Notes: generated by a model not told the origin, from the letters alone. Positions 48,128-57,056 are shown, counted from the stretch's first letter. The stretch is DNA of 64,000 nt from Holosporales bacterium (GCA_031266135.1 JAISBP010000023.1:1-64000); one strand, 5' to 3'. Numbers and translations: made by a program.

Positions 48128-48520
48128 ATGGCGCAGAATACTGGTGGTCGTATTAAACGCAGGGAAAGGAAGAATATAGTCAACGCCGTGGCTCATATTA
48201 ATGCTACTTTCAATAATACGATCATAACGATCACTGATGAAGGTGGAAACACCATCGCCACTGGATCTGGGGGAATCGTTGGATTTAAGGGATCTAGGAA
48301 GTCGACGCCTTATGCGGCACAGCTGGCCGCCGAGGATGTTGCGAGGAAAGCCGCTGAGCACGGAGTGAAGAACGTGAGGGTCATCGTTAGGGGGCCAGGT
48401 TCCGGCAGAGAGACGGCTATAAGATCGATGCAGACCGCTGGTTTCGTCGTGACTTCAATTTCCGATGTAACGCCACTTCCTCATAACGGGTGCCGGCCTC
48501 CGAAGGCCCGCAGGAATTAA
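48128..48520 (+). CDS. rpsK: 30S ribosomal protein S11
   Basis: 130 residues; [58 protein letters not shown]. Complete and typical. Confidence 0.98.
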   Translation: MAQNTGGRIKRRERKNIVNAVAHINATFNNTIITITDEGGNTIATGSGGIVGFKGSRKSTPYAAQLAAEDVARKAAEHGVKNVRVIVRGPGSGRETAIRSMQTAGFVVTSISDVTPLPHNGCRPPKARRN

Positions 48521-48573
48521 TGATGTTACGTGGAGTTGGGTTTTAGTTTTTTATTTTTGGAGTCTTTATTAAA

Positions 48574-49590
48574 GTGAATGGTACTTGGCGGTCATTAATA
48601 AAACCTGGGAAGGTTGATGTAAAGTATTCTGATCCTTTATTGAGGGATGGAGTAGTCGTCGTTGAGCCCCTGGAACGGGGATTCGGGACGACTTTAGGGA
48701 ATGCTCTGAGGAGGGTGTTGTTATCATCAATCAATGGATCGGCTATAACTTCTTTGAAGATAGATGGAATAACCCACGAATTCTCCACTATTCCAGGTGT
48801 CATGGAAGATGTCTCAGAGATCATATTAAATCTTAAATCACTGCGTGTTAAATTGCATTCAGATAGAGTGAGGAAAGTCAAGATAATCGCCAATGGCCCA
48901 AAGATTGTCTGTGCGAAAGATCTGGATTGTCCAACCGATGTCGAAATAATGGATCCTGATCATGTTATCTGTTCCATGGAGGAAGGTGCATCCATCAATA
49001 TGGAGCTAACCATCAAGACCGGGAAAGGGTATGTTCCGGCGATACATCATGATGATCAGAGCAATACCATCGGGTTGATTTCCATAGATTCTATTTTTAG
49101 CCCGATAAATCTCGTTGATTTCAAGGTGGAACAGACGAGGGTAGGGCAGAGGACAGACTATGATAAACTTCTGATCCGTATCAAGACTGACGGTTCGATA
49201 CGTCCTGATGATGCATTTGCTCAGGCGAGCTCTATCTTGAGGGATCACTTCGCTGGGTTTGTTAGTTTCGACGAATATCGCACGTATGAGGTAAAGGAAG
49301 AGGTCGAAGAGTTTCCATTCAATAAGAATCTGCTCAGGAAAGTCGACGAGTTGGAGCTGTCGGTTAGATCAGCCAATTGCCTGAAGAATGAGAACATATT
49401 TTATATAGGGGATTTGATTCAGATGTCTGAAGGAGATATGCTGAAGACTCCGAATTTCGGTAGAAAATCTTTGAATGAGATTAAGGAATTACTGGCCGGT
49501 ATGGGATTATCGTTTGGTGCGACCATCCCAGGTTGGCCACCAGAAAATATTGACGATTTAGCTAAAAAGCTTGATGATCAATATAATTAG
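48574..49590 (+). CDS. rpoA: RNA polymerase alpha subunit
   Basis: 338 residues with a GTG start (48574). Alpha-NTD dimer and beta contacts ([24 protein letters not shown]) and alpha-CTD ([38 protein letters not shown]-like end), the UP-element and activator-binding domain. The Shine-Dalgarno match is weak. Confidence 0.97.
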   Translation: MNGTWRSLIKPGKVDVKYSDPLLRDGVVVVEPLERGFGTTLGNALRRVLLSSINGSAITSLKIDGITHEFSTIPGVMEDVSEIILNLKSLRVKLHSDRVRKVKIIANGPKIVCAKDLDCPTDVEIMDPDHVICSMEEGASINMELTIKTGKGYVPAIHHDDQSNTIGLISIDSIFSPINLVDFKVEQTRVGQRTDYDKLLIRIKTDGSIRPDDAFAQASSILRDHFAGFVSFDEYRTYEVKEEVEEFPFNKNLLRKVDELELSVRSANCLKNENIFYIGDLIQMSEGDMLKTPNFGRKSLNEIKELLAGMGLSFGATIPGWPPENIDDLAKKLDDQYN

Positions 49591-49608
49591 TTATATGGAG
49601 AGGTATTT

Positions 49609-50010
49609 ATGAGACACGGTTTCGCTAAACGGAGATTGAATAGGACGAGTTCGCATAGGAAGGCCATGTTTAGGGCAATGTCGTGTTCTCTGTTTGAACA
49701 TGAACAGATCAAGACCACTCTTCCGAAGGCGAAGGAGCTGCGGCCGATCGTCGAGAAGCTCATCACTCTCGCCAGGAAGAATACGCTGCATGCCAGGAGG
49801 CTCGCCATATCGAGGCTCCAGAGCGATGATGTGGTAAAGAAGTTGTTCGACGATATAGCTCCACGGTTTGAGAATAGACCGGGAGGATACGTCCGGATAG
49901 TGAAGGCCGGGTTTAGGTATGGAGATGCAGCACCCGTCGCCTTCGTTGAACTCGTGGATCGGAAAGTATCTGTCACCGATAATACGGCAGATACTGATGT
50001 CATAATATGA
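49609..50010 (+). CDS. rplQ: 50S ribosomal protein L17
   Basis: 133 residues; [20 protein letters not shown] start, LITLARKN and the family C-terminus. Its stop overlaps bamE by 4 bp, showing that the alpha operon continues into envelope genes. Confidence 0.97.
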   Translation: MRHGFAKRRLNRTSSHRKAMFRAMSCSLFEHEQIKTTLPKAKELRPIVEKLITLARKNTLHARRLAISRLQSDDVVKKLFDDIAPRFENRPGGYVRIVKAGFRYGDAAPVAFVELVDRKVSVTDNTADTDVII

Positions 50011-50462
50011 AGATCTCTGAGTTATTGACATGCTGCGTTGCGTTACTCGCCGTCTCGGGGTGTGAGACGACGGTATTCAATAGGGGGTATGTTATTAAGA
50101 CGGCCGATTTCAGTAAGATAATTGCTGGGAAGAGCAGGGCGGCAGATGTCTTCACAATGTTTGGATCACCGACTATGAGGTCATCGATTCAGGGTGTAGA
50201 TGGTGAGTATTGTTGGTATTACGTGTCCAAAAAGACCGAGAAGAATGGTTTCCTGGATCCGAAGACCGTCGACCGCAAGACCGTGATAATATCGTTTGGT
50301 CCGGATGGGGTGGTACGATCCGTCAACGAGAGCAAGTACGAGAAAGAGATCAACCCGATCGGTGAACAGACTAAGACTGAGGGGAAGACGGGTGGCATCG
50401 TCAGTGAAGCATTCGCTGGGCTCGGGAAGTACTCCAAGAGATTCAAGAAGGATAGTAAGTAG
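50007..50462 (+). CDS. bamE: outer membrane assembly lipoprotein BamE (SmpA/OmlA)
   Basis: A 151-residue lipoprotein: signal peptide with lipobox LAVSGC, then the BamE fold ([40 protein letters not shown]). It supports BamA in inserting outer-membrane proteins. The C-terminal 40 residues are Lys/Glu-rich and extend beyond the conserved domain. ATGA overlap with rplQ. Confidence 0.88.
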   Translation: MKISELLTCCVALLAVSGCETTVFNRGYVIKTADFSKIIAGKSRAADVFTMFGSPTMRSSIQGVDGEYCWYYVSKKTEKNGFLDPKTVDRKTVIISFGPDGVVRSVNESKYEKEINPIGEQTKTEGKTGGIVSEAFAGLGKYSKRFKKDSK

Positions 50463-50470
50463 CTGCTTCC

Positions 50471-50848
50471 ATGGGATATAAGTATTCCATCGATGATTTG
50501 AAGTCGTTGGCAGAGAGTTCTGCTAGGAGCTCATGTGCTCCCATTTCGTACTTTTTGATGGGGGATATAGGGACTGGTAAGACGACGTTTTCTCAGTTTT
50601 TTATAAGGGAAGTATTGATTAATAAGGAACAGGAAATAACGAGCCCCACGTTTAATATCGTCCACATATATGATACATTGAAGGGGCCCGTATGGCACGT
50701 CGATCTGTACCGCATTGAAAATCCGTCTGAAATAGATGAACTTGGTCTACTGGAGGCCATGAACGAAGCCATCTGCCTCATAGAATGGCCGGGATTGATC
50801 ATGGCTAGGGGGAAGCGTTATAATCACCAGGAAATAAGGTTTGACTAA
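50471..50848 (+). CDS. tsaE: tRNA threonylcarbamoyladenosine ATPase TsaE
   Basis: 125-residue P-loop ATPase of the t6A complex with TsaB and TsaD. MGDIGTGKTTFSQFF is the Walker A, TSPTFNIVHIY the switch region, and HVDLYRI and IEWPG are diagnostic for the family. Short and complete. It closes the long plus-strand run; the next genes are minus-strand and accessory. Confidence 0.93.
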   Translation: MGYKYSIDDLKSLAESSARSSCAPISYFLMGDIGTGKTTFSQFFIREVLINKEQEITSPTFNIVHIYDTLKGPVWHVDLYRIENPSEIDELGLLEAMNEAICLIEWPGLIMARGKRYNHQEIRFD

Positions 50849-50881
50849 GAGCCTGTTATATTGAGATGGGATAAAGGTGGT

Positions 50882-51658
50882 TTAATCCAGCTCTGTTGGG
50901 ACCACAGCCTCCGGTATGGGATTCAGCCAATTGGGCCAGATGCCTTCTAGGGAGTAACCTATAGGGCAGTCTTCAAAACACTCCCATCTATAAGCTGCCT
51001 CTTCAACATCACGTACTGTAGCCCGTTCATCAGCGTATATGTGCCCATCTTTATCTCGCTTCAAGCATGGAGCATAGAAAGCTTCTACGAACATTAGTGC
51101 CAATTCCCACCTCCCCAAATGCCCATTCCTAACTGCCGCCTGGAAGAACATATCCAAACAAAATGGCACGTCTTCATCAATATCGGTTGCCCTTACATCT
51201 CTCTGATCTCTTCCTATGATATTCACGGCTCTCGCCATGTATCTGGTTGATTCTAATCCTGGTGTTAGCAGTATTAGTACACTTCTGAATTTCCGTTGAT
51301 TTAAGGGGGTCATAGAGCTTAGATGCTCAGCACAATCGTCAACAAACTCCCAGTATGTAGATGCAAGGAAGGTTTCCATGACTCTCTTTGCTGGTGGATC
51401 ACCTTCTACCTCATCACAAAGTTTTTTTACTATAATGGATAGGTCGTAATTGTTGTATCTATCGTCCCTAAATCTACTGTAACACTTCCAGCTATCACTG
51501 TCTCTCTGGAATCGTGCTTCCTCTGGTTCTGCCATTCTCCTAGCGATCGACCTTGCTCTGGACTCAGCTCCACGTGACAAAAGATCTACATCAATTTCAC
51601 TACTACGTGCAACACCTATCAAACAAAACAGAGTACCTACAAAGTATAACCTTTTCAT
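50882..51658 (-). CDS. secreted protein, paralogue of the gene at 52578
   Basis: 258 residues; signal peptide (MKRLYFVGTLFCLIGVARS) then an acidic stretch and a helical domain. It shares most of its length with the protein at 52578-53357: SMTPLNQ, RAVNIIGRDQ/KAVSIVGRDP, ATDI, FCLDMFF and the C-terminus WPNWLNPIPEAV-PTELD. The start is preceded by a hairpin that puts GGGGAGGAT in its stem-loop. Unknown family. Right-hand unit of a tandem duplication. Confidence 0.75.
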   Translation of the reverse strand: MKRLYFVGTLFCLIGVARSSEIDVDLLSRGAESRARSIARRMAEPEEARFQRDSDSWKCYSRFRDDRYNNYDLSIIVKKLCDEVEGDPPAKRVMETFLASTYWEFVDDCAEHLSSMTPLNQRKFRSVLILLTPGLESTRYMARAVNIIGRDQRDVRATDIDEDVPFCLDMFFQAAVRNGHLGRWELALMFVEAFYAPCLKRDKDGHIYADERATVRDVEEAAYRWECFEDCPIGYSLEGIWPNWLNPIPEAVVPTELD

Positions 51659-51687
51659 TAAATCATCCTCCCCAAGGATTTATAGTC

Positions 51688-51840
51688 TTATTTTATCATA
51701 TATTTATGGTAACTATCAATGATTTGTTTGGATTCGGATGTCAGCAAATATGTTGCTAATTTTTCTCTGTTCTCTTCATCTTTATTGGGCTTATTAGACC
51801 TATATCCACAGTGTCCTATCCTTGGATAGTATGGTATTCC
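51688..51840 (-). pseudogene. out-of-frame 3' remnant of the M91-like gene at 51842
   Basis: After the early stop of the upstream gene, another frame encodes ISKGIPYYPRIGHCGYRS and on to HKYMIK. It matches the C-terminus IPRYTPRVGHIGYKE of the intact copy at 53475. A deletion of roughly 80-90 bp, not divisible by three, has removed the linking sequence and shifted the frame. So this copy lost its authentic tail. Confidence 0.7.
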
Positions 51841-51841
51841 T

Positions 51842-52432
51842 TTACTTATAGAATTTATACAGATCAAAGCAGTTATCACATATAGGATCATATATACCTG
51901 GCTCCATATACCCAGAAATAGTTCTGCGTTCTTCTTCACTGTCCCACATATCTCGTGTTTTATTTTTTGTCATGGTTCCATCGATATGATGTAGGCAATG
52001 TGTGAACTCATGGAATATAGATCCAGATAAAGACTTCAGCTTAAGTGTAATATTTCCTTTTTCATCTATACAGTAATATTGTCTATCTGGAATACCGATT
52101 CCATCACTGTCATATACGTTTGGGTTAATCTTTACGGCATAATTTGTTGATGAATACGAACTACCAGTTTGATCTACTAACTGATCTCCCGTACGAGCTT
52201 CAGCAGGCCCTATATTTATAATACTTAGTTTTTTATTGGGCGGTAAATTCATCATAAGCAACGTAAACATACTATTACCTACTATATTGTTACAGACATC
52301 ATCCAGGGCTTTAGAGAATAGTGATTTATCATAGTCTATAAATTCATCTATTTTATCTCTAATATCTGGTATATTACTCATTATAGGATGTGTTTTATTT
52401 GTATCCTCTAAGAATACAGCTCTATTGAACAT
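51842..52432 (-). CDS. M91-like putative metalloprotease, truncated copy
   Basis: 196 residues with HEFTH at 141-145 in the context SGSIFHEFTHCLHH, then EEERRTISGY, which resembles the active-site neighbourhood I recall for Peptidase_M91 (NleD-type effectors, HExxH then E-E-x-x-T-x-G). No signal peptide. AAGGAGGAG precedes the ATG. About 85% identical by eye to the copy at 53475, but truncated after FDLYKFYK by a frameshifting deletion. The catalytic part is whole, so activity may survive. Confidence 0.65.
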   Translation of the reverse strand: MFNRAVFLEDTNKTHPIMSNIPDIRDKIDEFIDYDKSLFSKALDDVCNNIVGNSMFTLLMMNLPPNKKLSIINIGPAEARTGDQLVDQTGSSYSSTNYAVKINPNVYDSDGIGIPDRQYYCIDEKGNITLKLKSLSGSIFHEFTHCLHHIDGTMTKNKTRDMWDSEEERRTISGYMEPGIYDPICDNCFDLYKFYK

Positions 52433-52577
52433 AGCAGCTCCTCCTTGAATTATGATTTGGATATAATGATTAGGAAGCAGCCGGAATGGCTACTTTACAT
52501 ATGGTATGAGGATCCAGTTATAGGATGCAAGTCATTTTTAAAGCCAATAAGATGAATGTAGGTGGTATATGGGTTGT

Positions 52578-53357
52578 TTAATCCAGCTCTGTGGGGATCA
52601 CAGCCTCCGGTATGGGATTCAGCCAATTGGGCCAGACGTGGTCTGAGAAATAATGTATTTCTGGTAAGTCTTCAAATAAACTATCTCCGAGTGCTGTCTG
52701 CTTTATGTGATATCCGATAAACCTCTCATCATTTCCCCAATTCAGGCATGGGGCATAGAAAGCACTTATGCACATGTCTGCCAGCGCAATCCTTCCTAAC
52801 TGACCATTCATCACGGCCGCATGAAAGAACATATCCAGACAGAACTGCAGATGTTGAATATCAGTTGCTCTGACCTCGTTTGGATCTCTTCCTACGATAC
52901 TCACAGCTTTTGCTGTATATCTTGTGGATACCAGCCCCGGAGCCAAAAGAATCAGTATCTCTGTAAACCTCTGTTGATTTAGAGGGGTCATAGAGTGAAG
53001 GTTTGGTTCACAGTAATTCACAAATTTCCAGTAGAATGAAGACAGAAAGATCCTCATAGCTTCCATTGCTATTAGGTCCCCTGCTACTGCCCTGAAGAGT
53101 CTCTCTTTTATAGTAAATAAATTGAAACTGTTGAACTTATTGTACCCGTACGTGCAACAATATTTCCAGTGATCACTCTCTCTCTGATGCTGCTCTTCCT
53201 CTGTTTCGCCCTTCCGGTCTTCCAGGAATATGATGCGATTTTCTGCTCCTTCCTCTTCCTCTAAATAATAATATACATCGTAATCAGAACCAGACTCACT
53301 TCCCTCCACACTAAAACTTATGCAAGCAGAAGCCATCACAAGACATAACCATTTCAT
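52578..53357 (-). CDS. secreted protein, paralogue of the gene at 50882
   Basis: 259 residues; signal peptide (MKWLCLVMASACISFSVEG), an acidic Ser/Glu/Tyr stretch, and the same helical domain as the gene at 50882. Its hairpin leader (ATCCT-GGGG-AGGAT) holds the Shine-Dalgarno site. The N-terminal third diverges most, which may mean selection on the exposed part. Function unknown. Confidence 0.75.
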   Translation of the reverse strand: MKWLCLVMASACISFSVEGSESGSDYDVYYYLEEEEGAENRIIFLEDRKGETEEEQHQRESDHWKYCCTYGYNKFNSFNLFTIKERLFRAVAGDLIAMEAMRIFLSSFYWKFVNYCEPNLHSMTPLNQQRFTEILILLAPGLVSTRYTAKAVSIVGRDPNEVRATDIQHLQFCLDMFFHAAVMNGQLGRIALADMCISAFYAPCLNWGNDERFIGYHIKQTALGDSLFEDLPEIHYFSDHVWPNWLNPIPEAVIPTELD

Positions 53358-53474
53358 TAACTATCCTCCCCAGGATTGCTTATACTTTTATAATATCATG
53401 TATTTACTTGGCCAGGCAAGATAGAAGTTCAATCCTCTGTGGAATTGAGATAGTTTTTTCTTTGAGTATTCATC

Positions 53475-54209
53475 TCATTCCTTATATCCAATATGTCCGA
53501 CCCTCGGGGTATAGCGAGGAATTTTAATCGGATAATGGTGTACTTTTATCGATCCTTTTTCTCCAATACATGGCTTAAATATTGCCGTAGATCTTATTCT
53601 GTCTTTAGCTATACAGTAATTGTAGAAATCAAAGCAGTTATCACATATGGGATCATATATACCTGGATCTATGTACCCTGATATTGTCCTAAGCTCTTCA
53701 TTACTCGTCCATGGATTACCCTTTGGTAATGAATTCTCATCTGCATCTGCACCACATCCGATTGGGTCTTCCGCATAGTGCAGGCAGTGCACAAACTCAT
53801 GGAATATGGACCCAGATAGAGATTTCAGTTTAAGTGTAATATTTCCTTTTTCATCTATACAATAGTATTGTCTTTCAGGAATACCTACACCAGAAATATC
53901 GTACACGTTGAGATTGATATTAATTCCATGCCAAAAGCATGAACTCCCGGTTTGATCTACTGGTTGTTTCCCAGCCTCCTCAGGCCCTATATTTATAATC
54001 TTCAATCTCTTACCGGGTGATAACTTCATCATAAGCAACGTAAACATACTATTACCCACTATATTATTACAGATATCATCTAATGCTTTAGAGAATAGTG
54101 ATTTATCATAGTCTATAAATTCATCTATCTTACTTCTAATATCTGGTATATTACTCATTATAGGATGTGTTTTATTTGTATCCTCTAAGAATACAGCTCT
54201 ATTGAACAT
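53475..54209 (-). CDS. M91-like putative metalloprotease, 244 aa copy
   Basis: Zinc signature HEFVH at residues 137-141 (SGSIFHEFVHCLHY) and EELRTISGY at 171-179. The N-terminus shares FNxxxFLE...KIDEFIDYD...NNIVGNSM with the fusion gene at 55827. It lacks a signal peptide, unlike that one, so export would need another route (type IV or VI secretion, or none). The 3' end stops at a TGA after GHIGYKE while homologous codons may continue beyond, so even this copy may be shortened. Metallopeptidase effector function is inferred from the motif. Confidence 0.68.
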   Translation of the reverse strand: MFNRAVFLEDTNKTHPIMSNIPDIRSKIDEFIDYDKSLFSKALDDICNNIVGNSMFTLLMMKLSPGKRLKIINIGPEEAGKQPVDQTGSSCFWHGININLNVYDISGVGIPERQYYCIDEKGNITLKLKSLSGSIFHEFVHCLHYAEDPIGCGADADENSLPKGNPWTSNEELRTISGYIDPGIYDPICDNCFDFYNYCIAKDRIRSTAIFKPCIGEKGSIKVHHYPIKIPRYTPRVGHIGYKE

Positions 54210-54333
54210 AGCAGCTCCTCCTTGAATTATGATTTGGATATGATGATTAGGAAGCAGCCGGAATGGCTACTTTACATATGGTATGAGGATCCAGTTATAG
54301 GATGCAAGTCATTTTTAAGCCCATAATATTTTC

Positions 54334-54470
54334 CGAGAGTTTTCAGTTAAAGATAGATTTTGCGATTCGTGGCATTTTGACGTAGTTCGATGTTCGGTAA
54401 AATCACTGCTTTGCTAGATCTGTACAAATACTGATTAAGTGCAAATCTATCTATTTTTGAAAACTCTCAC
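54334..54470. mobile_element. 137-bp inverted-repeat element with 7-bp direct repeats (MITE-like)
   Basis: Terminal inverted repeats of about 28 bp, starting GAGAGTTTTCA (54335-54345) and, reversed, ending TGAAAACTCTC (54458-54468). The arms match at roughly 24 of 28 positions. TATTTTC flanks the element on both sides (54327-54333 and 54471-54477), as a target duplication would. No ORF inside. No matching transposase lies in the window. The insertion point is just after ATGAAAATA of a lost gene copy. Confidence 0.7.
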
Positions 54471-54533
54471 TATTTTCATGAAGTTCACCAGAACTAAAAA
54501 ACGTCATTACCATCTCAGCGTATCAAGCGAAGG
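54471..54533 (-). pseudogene. orphan leader of a lost third copy of the module gene
   Basis: On the minus strand the sequence matches the leaders of the genes at 54534 and 55182: TACGCTGAGATGGTAATGACG, GTTTTTTAGTTCTGGTGAACTTC and then ATGAAAATAGT, which is the same start as in the paralogues. Immediately after, the inverted-repeat element replaces the gene. So a third tandem copy existed and was lost or broken here. Confidence 0.65.
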
Positions 54534-55127
54534 TTAATTTTCAGTCAATATGTACGATACCATATTAATTAAAGACTTATCTTCATCGCTCGATGGCCAA
54601 TCAGGATCTTCCTGATACATTTTATATATGCACATGACTTTATTAAATACAAAGTACCCCTCAGAATTTTCAACACATCTTGATCTTGCATCATTTTCAA
54701 CGCCAATTTCTACCTTAGCAGGGATGGGTATACACCATTCGCACTCTGAGCTATCACTAGCTTCAGAACCTTTGGCTATGGCTAATACGTACGACAATAA
54801 ATCAATGTCAAATTTATCTGAAGCACTGGGGGTAGAAGCTGGATTTCTTTCATAGAATTTACATGTTTTCATAGCTTTGTTAAATGCTATGTATCCTTCA
54901 CGATTTTCGTCGCGCCTTGATTTTGCATCATTTTCAAATCCATTGGCTAGCTTTTCTACTTCGGCAGGGGTAGAGATATACCGCCACTCCCACTTAGGGA
55001 TATCATTGAAAATGCATTCATCATCTTCAACAAGTGCACCTGGATATTCAACTTCATCAGAAGCTATCAAAGTTCCTATCCCACTTACCACAATCCCAAG
55101 CAAAGCTGAGATGGTAACTATTTTCAT
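54534..55127 (-). CDS. secreted protein with two copies of the 'SYILTEN' module
   Basis: 197 residues: signal peptide (MKIVTISALLGIVVSGIGTLIASD), then two related modules of about 55 residues. Each has E-N-D-A-x-S-R, an E-x-x-E/D-G-Y-x-x-F-N-K-x-M core, a Tyr/Glu-rich helix with a P, then D-K-x-x-I-x-x-x-S-Y-I/V-L. The second ends SYILTEN, the first SYVLA. 85-90% identical by eye to the gene at 55182. Function unknown; the modules look like small helical binding units. Confidence 0.75.
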   Translation of the reverse strand: MKIVTISALLGIVVSGIGTLIASDEVEYPGALVEDDECIFNDIPKWEWRYISTPAEVEKLANGFENDAKSRRDENREGYIAFNKAMKTCKFYERNPASTPSASDKFDIDLLSYVLAIAKGSEASDSSECEWCIPIPAKVEIGVENDARSRCVENSEGYFVFNKVMCIYKMYQEDPDWPSSDEDKSLINMVSYILTEN

Positions 55128-55181
55128 AAAGCTTCTCGGTACTAAAAAACGTGATTACCCTCTCAGCGTACTCACCTGAAC

Positions 55182-55772
55182 TTAATTTTCAGTTAATATG
55201 TACGATACCATATTAATTAAAGACTTATCTTCATCGCTCGATGGCCAATCAGGATCTTCCTGATGCATTTTATATATTATCATGACTCTATTAAATAATG
55301 AGTACCCATCATAATTTTCAACACATCTTGATCTTCCATCATTTTCAACGCCAATTTCTACCTTAGCAGGGATGGGTATACACCATTCGCACTCTGAGCT
55401 ATCACTATCTTCAGAATCTTTGGCTATGGCTAATACGTACGACAATAAATCAATGTCAAGTTTATCTGAATTACTGGGGGTGGAAGCAGGATTTCTTTCA
55501 TAGAATTTATACGTTTTCATAGCTTTGTTAAATGCCTCGTATCCTTCACGATTTTCGTCGCGCCTTGATTTTGCAGCATTTTCAAATCCATTGGCTAGCT
55601 TTTCTACTTTGGCAGGGGTAGAGATATACCGCCACTCCCAGTCAAAGCTATCACTACTGGATCCATTATCTTCAACAAGTGCATCTGGATATTCAACTTC
55701 ATCAGAAGCTATCAAAGTTCCTATCCCGCTTACCACAATCCCAATCAAAACCGAGATGGTAACTATTTTCAT
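55182..55772 (-). CDS. secreted protein with two copies of the 'SYILTEN' module, tandem paralogue
   Basis: 196 residues from the ATG at 55772 (MKIVTISVLIGIVVSG), which matches the paralogue's start; a GTG at 55781 is three codons earlier. Same layout as the gene at 54534: signal peptide, acidic linker, two modules. Differences cluster in the linker (DNGSSSDSFDWEW) and in a few module positions. Both leaders share TACGCTGAGA and GTTTTTTAG, so they are likely controlled alike. Confidence 0.75.
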   Translation of the reverse strand: MKIVTISVLIGIVVSGIGTLIASDEVEYPDALVEDNGSSSDSFDWEWRYISTPAKVEKLANGFENAAKSRRDENREGYEAFNKAMKTYKFYERNPASTPSNSDKLDIDLLSYVLAIAKDSEDSDSSECEWCIPIPAKVEIGVENDGRSRCVENYDGYSLFNRVMIIYKMHQEDPDWPSSDEDKSLINMVSYILTEN

Positions 55773-55826
55773 AAAGCTCACCAGAACTAAAAAACGTCAT
55801 CACCATCTCAGCGTACTCACCTGAAC

Positions 55827-56792
55827 TTAATTTTCGGTTAATATGTACGACGACACATCAATCAAAAGTTTATCTATTCCAGATAAGAAATCAGGATTTT
55901 TGCCATAACGCCTGTGTATTCTCATAATTTCGCTAAATGTTCCACATTCGTTTATGGATAGTGCACGGTCTTTTGTAGTAAAACTACAAATATCCATTAT
56001 TTTATCGTAATATTCATAATCTACGTGAAAGACCCTTTGCTCTACCTTCTTCCCAGCCTTCAAGCTCTGCCACATGTCGAACATGTTGCAACATATTGGG
56101 TCATGAACAAGGGGGCCCACATCACGGTGATAACCCGTAATGTTATACAACTCCTCATCACAACTCCACAAACGTTTAGTATTAGCGCCAGAATATACGA
56201 ACTCTAGAGTTCTGCTGCATTCAATATCCATCAGGTTCAATCGACCAGATATATGATGAAATGCGTGACAGAGCTCATGGAATAGAAATGCAGTTAACGT
56301 TCCAGAAATCTGCGTAAAACTCATGTTCTCTCCTACCCCACATAACATACGCTTACTAATACCGCCGGTGTCGTATAGATCAAAGTTTATATGTACGGTA
56401 CGAGTACTTGGCACATATTTATCTTTATCAACAGATCTAACGATTCTAATAGCTGGTAAATGCTTTGCCTTGGCATGTGCCGCCAGCATCTTCAGCATAG
56501 TGTTACCGACCACGTTTCCACAGATTTTATCTAGATATTTGTCGAATATTGGTTCATGTTTTACGAATGCATCTATTTCCTCTCTTACCTTCGTTATAGA
56601 TTTATATTGAGTTAATACAGCTGAATCTTTTAGATGCAAACTCTCTGCTTGCTCCAAAAACAGTTTGGTATTAAACTCGCCGCTGTATGCCTTAAAGACA
56701 TACGTTAGTATAACAAAGAAGAGAAGTGCTATTATTTCGGATATAACTTCTCTCTTTGTTTTGTTGCCACATCGTCTTCGGTATTTATTCAT
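55827..56792 (-). CDS. M91-like putative metalloprotease fused to a C-terminal 'SYILTEN' module
   Basis: 321 residues. Residues 17-37 form a signal anchor or signal peptide after a Lys/Arg-rich N-terminus. HELCH at 172-176 (FLFHELCHAFHH) and DEELYNITGY from 212 mark the M91-like domain; the segment NVVGNTM matches the paralogues. The last 55 residues (CSFTTKDRALSINECG ... DKLLIDVSSYILTEN) are a single copy of the module that occurs twice in the two genes just downstream. Leader: AAAAGGAG before ATG, and a hairpin at 56821-56854. Exported peptidase with a binding module is an inference. Confidence 0.7.
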   Translation of the reverse strand: MNKYRRRCGNKTKREVISEIIALLFFVILTYVFKAYSGEFNTKLFLEQAESLHLKDSAVLTQYKSITKVREEIDAFVKHEPIFDKYLDKICGNVVGNTMLKMLAAHAKAKHLPAIRIVRSVDKDKYVPSTRTVHINFDLYDTGGISKRMLCGVGENMSFTQISGTLTAFLFHELCHAFHHISGRLNLMDIECSRTLEFVYSGANTKRLWSCDEELYNITGYHRDVGPLVHDPICCNMFDMWQSLKAGKKVEQRVFHVDYEYYDKIMDICSFTTKDRALSINECGTFSEIMRIHRRYGKNPDFLSGIDKLLIDVSSYILTEN

Positions 56793-56820
56793 TTTTTTAC
56801 TCCTTTTAAAGGGTTGCCAT

Positions 56821-56854
56821 TCACTAACCTCCCCATAACTTCAGGTTAGAGTGA
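56821..56854 (-). promoter_or_regulatory. 5' leader hairpin of the M91-module fusion gene
   Basis: AGGTTAGAGTGA versus TCACTAACCT form an inverted repeat with one bulge around CCCCATAACTTC, about 30-60 bp upstream of the start at 56792. On the mRNA it includes GGGGAGGTT, the same kind of structure as in the leaders of the genes at 50882 and 52578. Confidence 0.45.
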
Positions 56855-57056
56855 TTAACTTTAAGAAGTCAAAAAATAAAAATGCCCATAAGATTTAGTG
56901 ATTATTTTTTGTAAATTATCCGTTTATTATAAATATGTGGTTATCCACAGTTTACGCATAATATGAGAAAATTTTATCGATTTTCTAATTTACATTTTCA
57001 GGGGGATTTTGGTAGAGGGAAGCACTTCGTCGGATCACGAAGGAAGCCCAGTCGTT

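Larger units (their letters stand above)
50881..54316. repeat. tandem duplication of a two-gene unit, about 1.7 kb each
   Basis: Unit 1 (about 50881-52540) and unit 2 (about 52577-54316) each hold a secreted-protein gene then an M91-like gene, with matching order, spacing and leader. The upstream leaders at 52433-52540 and 54210-54316 are almost identical (GGAAGCAGCCGGAATGGC, GGATCCAGTTATAGG and so on). The coding parts have diverged more than the leaders. Confidence 0.85.
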
